Origin: Pseudomonadota bacterium
GTDB lineage: Bacteria; Desulfobacterota; Desulfovibrionia; Desulfovibrionales; Desulfomicrobiaceae
Assembly (NCBI GenBank): GCA_023393525.1
Contig: JAEWKZ010000124.1
Span: 62,001-126,000 of the forward strand
Direction of reading: 5' to 3'
DNA: 64,000 bases
Shown here piece by piece: positions 61,678-64,000 of this stretch (position 1 is its first letter; each line of letters begins with the position of its first letter). The notes beneath the pieces are model-generated. The model did not search any database. It saw nothing but the letters and a program-made list of their open reading frames with translations, and was not told the origin of the DNA. Both the position numbers and the translations under genes were made by a program.

Positions 61678-64000
61678 ACACTTTCATCGCCGACCTGCAC
61701 ATTCATTCCCGATTTTCCCGCGCCACGAGCAAAAGCCTCACGCCCCGAAATCTCGTGGCCTGGGCCGCGGTCAAGGGCATAAACGTTCTGGCCACAGGTG
61801 ACTTCACCCATCCGGGGTGGATGGACATGATCCGCGAACAGCTCGATGCCGGGGAAAACGGGTTGCTGCGCCTGCGCGACGGCAAGGCGCTGGAACAGGA
61901 ACTGCCCTGGTATTCCGGCAGCGTGGACGCGACCCGGATACGCTTTCTGCTCTGCACGGAAATCAGCTCCATCTACAAGAAGGCCGGAAAGGTCCGCAAA
62001 ATCCACAATCTGGTCTTTATGCCGAGCATCGAGGCGGCCCTGAAATTCAATACCCGCCTGGCGCAGGTCGGCAATCTTTCTTCCGACGGCCGCCCCATTC
62101 TCGGCCTCGATGCCCGCGACCTCCTGGAAATGGTCCTGGAAACCGACCCCTTGGCCTACCTCGTGCCCGCCCACATCTGGACTCCGTGGTTTTCCCTTTT
62201 CGGATCGAAATCTGGGTTCGACCGCATCGAAGACTGTTTCGGCGATTTGAGTTCAGAGATTTTCGCCCTGGAGACCGGCCTTTCCTCCGATCCGGAGATG
62301 AACTGGATGATCAGCGCTCTCGACCGTTTCACCCTGATCTCCAATTCCGACGCCCATTCCGGGGAAAAACTGGGTCGGGAGGCCAACATTTTTTCCGGGG
62401 AGCAGTCCTTTGCGGGCATTCGTTCAGCCTTGCGGCGCGAGGAGGAAACGACGCGCTTTGAAGGCACCCTGGAATTCTACCCCGAGGAGGGGAAATATCA
62501 CCTCGACGGCCACCGTAAATGCGGGGTCGCGTTCGAGCCCGAAGAAACCTCGGCGCGGCGCGGCCTTTGCCCTGTGTGCGGCAAACCTTTGACCATCGGG
62601 GTTTTGAACCGCGTCTTCGCCCTTTCCGATCGGGATGTGCCGACGCGGCCTGCCCTGCACGCGGACTTTTTTTCCCTGGTGCCGCTGACCGAAATCCTGT
62701 CCGAAATCCTGGGAGCCGGATCCGGCACCAAGAAGGTTCTTGGGATGTACAATCAGCTGGTGCGGGATTTCGGATCGGAATTCAACATCCTGCGCAGTGT
62801 TCCCGAAGAGGACCTGCGGCGCTCCTCCAAGGTGCTGGCCGAGGCGTTACGCAGGATGCGCTCGGGGCTCGTGCACAGGCACTCCGGATACGACGGCGAA
62901 TATGGCCGCATCTCCATGTTCACCTCCCAGGAGCTGCTTGAATTCAAGCACGGGCGCATGCTTTCCATGGCGGCCAGGTCCGCTCCGGCCGAAGCCCGGG
63001 GGCAGCGCTGGCGGAAAACCGGGACGGCGACGCCGCAGGGGCAGGGCGAGGCATTGGCGGCCAACGAGATGCAACTGGCCGCGATTCTTGCCGGACCGGG
63101 TCCGGTGCTGGTTTTGGCCGGTCCGGGCACGGGCAAGACCCACACGCTCATGGGAAGGGTGCGCCATCTCCTCGAACAGGGCGCCGATCCGGCCCGCATG
63201 CTGATTCTGACCTTCACCCGCAAAGCCGCCCGGGAGCTCAAAGACCGCCTGCACCGTCTCTGCCCCGGCATGTCCACGCTCCCCAAAACGGACACGCTGC
63301 ACGCCCTGGGCCTGGAATACTGGACCTCCGTCATGGGCGAAGCCCCGGTATTGCTGTCCGAGGAGAGCAGCCGCAGGCTTTTCGCGGCGGCCAACCCGGA
63401 TTTGCAGGGCAAGGAGCTGCGCTGCGCCTGGAACGATCAAGGCCTGGCCCGCGAGAACGGGGTGCGTGTCCCCGGCGAGCACGGCAGGCGCTATCTGGAC
63501 GACAAGGTCCGCTTCAATCTCGTCGACTACACGGATCTGCTCGAGTTCTGGCTCGAACATCTCGAACTTGGGCAATGCGTTCCCGGTTATGACCATGTTC
63601 TGGTCGACGAGGTGCAGGATCTCTCCGCCCTTCAGCTCGGACTGGTCACGGCCCTTGCCTGCAAGGGCGGGCGGGGCTTTTTCGCCATCGGCGATCCCAA
63701 CCAGGCCATTTACGGCTTTCGCGGCGCGGCGCGCGACGTGGAACAGAGGCTGCGCAACCTGTGGCCGGACCTGAAGAGAATCAGGCTGGTCTACAACTAC
63801 CGCTCGGCCCAACAGATCCTGAGCCTGGCGAGCCATCTCTTTTCGGAAAAAGAAAGCCTCGTGGCCCGGAAATCGTCCACCGCGTCCCTGGTGCTGTTCG
63901 AGGCACAGGGCGCGGAGCAGGAAGCGGGTTGGATCGCGGGCCGGGTGCGCGAACTGCTTGGCGGCACAGGCCATTGGCAGGCGGACCGGAGCGAGGAAAA
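61674..64000 (+). CDS. EndoQ-like PHP endonuclease fused to UvrD/Rep helicase (3' end outside window)
   Basis: 775 codons are visible and the frame is still open at 64000. Residues 1 to about 400 are a PHP domain of the EndoQ type: DLHIHSRFSRATSKSLTPRN, ATGDFTHPGW, LCTEISSIYK, PAHIWTPWFSLFGSKSGFD, ISNSDAHSG, then a zinc ribbon with KCGVAF and CPVCGKPLT (about 282-303). EndoQ cuts DNA 5' of deaminated bases. From about 460 a UvrD-type superfamily 1 helicase follows: Walker A LAGPGTGKTHT, RKAARELKDRL, Walker B VLVDEVQDLSAL, IGDPNQAIYGFRGA and LVYNYRSAQQI. The GTG start at 61674 overlaps the kinase stop. The fusion couples damage incision and strand unwinding in one chain. Confidence 0.88.
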   Translation, partial: MNTFIADLHIHSRFSRATSKSLTPRNLVAWAAVKGINVLATGDFTHPGWMDMIREQLDAGENGLLRLRDGKALEQELPWYSGSVDATRIRFLLCTEISSIYKKAGKVRKIHNLVFMPSIEAALKFNTRLAQVGNLSSDGRPILGLDARDLLEMVLETDPLAYLVPAHIWTPWFSLFGSKSGFDRIEDCFGDLSSEIFALETGLSSDPEMNWMISALDRFTLISNSDAHSGEKLGREANIFSGEQSFAGIRSALRREEETTRFEGTLEFYPEEGKYHLDGHRKCGVAFEPEETSARRGLCPVCGKPLTIGVLNRVFALSDRDVPTRPALHADFFSLVPLTEILSEILGAGSGTKKVLGMYNQLVRDFGSEFNILRSVPEEDLRRSSKVLAEALRRMRSGLVHRHSGYDGEYGRISMFTSQELLEFKHGRMLSMAARSAPAEARGQRWRKTGTATPQGQGEALAANEMQLAAILAGPGPVLVLAGPGTGKTHTLMGRVRHLLEQGADPARMLILTFTRKAARELKDRLHRLCPGMSTLPKTDTLHALGLEYWTSVMGEAPVLLSEESSRRLFAAANPDLQGKELRCAWNDQGLARENGVRVPGEHGRRYLDDKVRFNLVDYTDLLEFWLEHLELGQCVPGYDHVLVDEVQDLSALQLGLVTALACKGGRGFFAIGDPNQAIYGFRGAARDVEQRLRNLWPDLKRIRLVYNYRSAQQILSLASHLFSEKESLVARKSSTASLVLFEAQGAEQEAGWIAGRVRELLGGTGHWQADRSEE

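Overview
This GC-rich bacterial window (strongly G/C at third codon positions, except for one AT-rich gap) most resembles a sulfate-reducing Desulfovibrionales-type genome (Desulfomicrobium/Desulfovibrio relatives). That is inference from gene content: a Wolinella-type fumarate reductase cytochrome b, a fused indolepyruvate:ferredoxin oxidoreductase, class II (B12) ribonucleotide reductase, the anaerobe-type homocysteine genes (DUF39 + DUF362 ferredoxin) and an archaeal-type DhnA aldolase. I see no rRNA, tRNA, CRISPR array, prophage or complete insertion sequence.

Layout. 1-17.8 kb is a mixed accessory region: the 5' end of frdC, a copper ATPase, an HDOD protein, a GyrI-like protein, a stand-alone secretin N-domain protein, alanine dehydrogenase, a FetAB-type ABC exporter, a DUF2318/FtsX-permease/ATPase operon resembling part of the Campylobacter P19 iron locus, nitroreductase, UDG-like, LysE and patatin proteins, and a large M16 peptidase. 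17.8-37.3 kb is almost entirely minus strand: dnaA-dnaN-gyrB-gyrA, then pyrB-pyrC-NtrC-type regulator, a CCA-transferase-like protein with degenerate active sites, rlmN-hisI-hisG, a TPR lipoprotein, and (after one plus-strand gene) iorAB. Before pyrB is a leader ORF overlapping a strong intrinsic terminator, as in enterobacterial pyrL attenuation. 37.4-44.6 kb is plus strand: DUF39-DUF362, a 36-residue basic protein, an FmdB zinc ribbon, purB-pyrE, a TIM-barrel protein and a degenerate Fic protein preceded by an array of 10-bp repeats. 44.6-49.9 kb holds GT39, RluA, an rRNA m5C methyltransferase and the DhnA aldolase. 49.2-57.9 kb is a tightly overlapped minus-strand series: nrdJ, histidine kinase, response regulator-TPR, ftsE, ftsX, ilvD, methyltransferase. 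57.9-58.25 kb is an AT-rich gap with a long inverted repeat, followed by rmlA. 59.2-64 kb is a plus-strand operon: mog-like gene, PilS-like kinase, and an EndoQ-like PHP nuclease fused to a UvrD helicase that runs off the window.

The most interesting items are the EndoQ-UvrD fusion, the pyrB leader/attenuator, the Fic protein lacking its catalytic His with its repeat array, the CCA-enzyme-like protein that has lost both catalytic signatures, and the kinase/regulator-TPR/ftsEX operon. Start sites were moved from the longest open frame whenever a downstream start had a better ribosome binding site or matched the family N-terminus.
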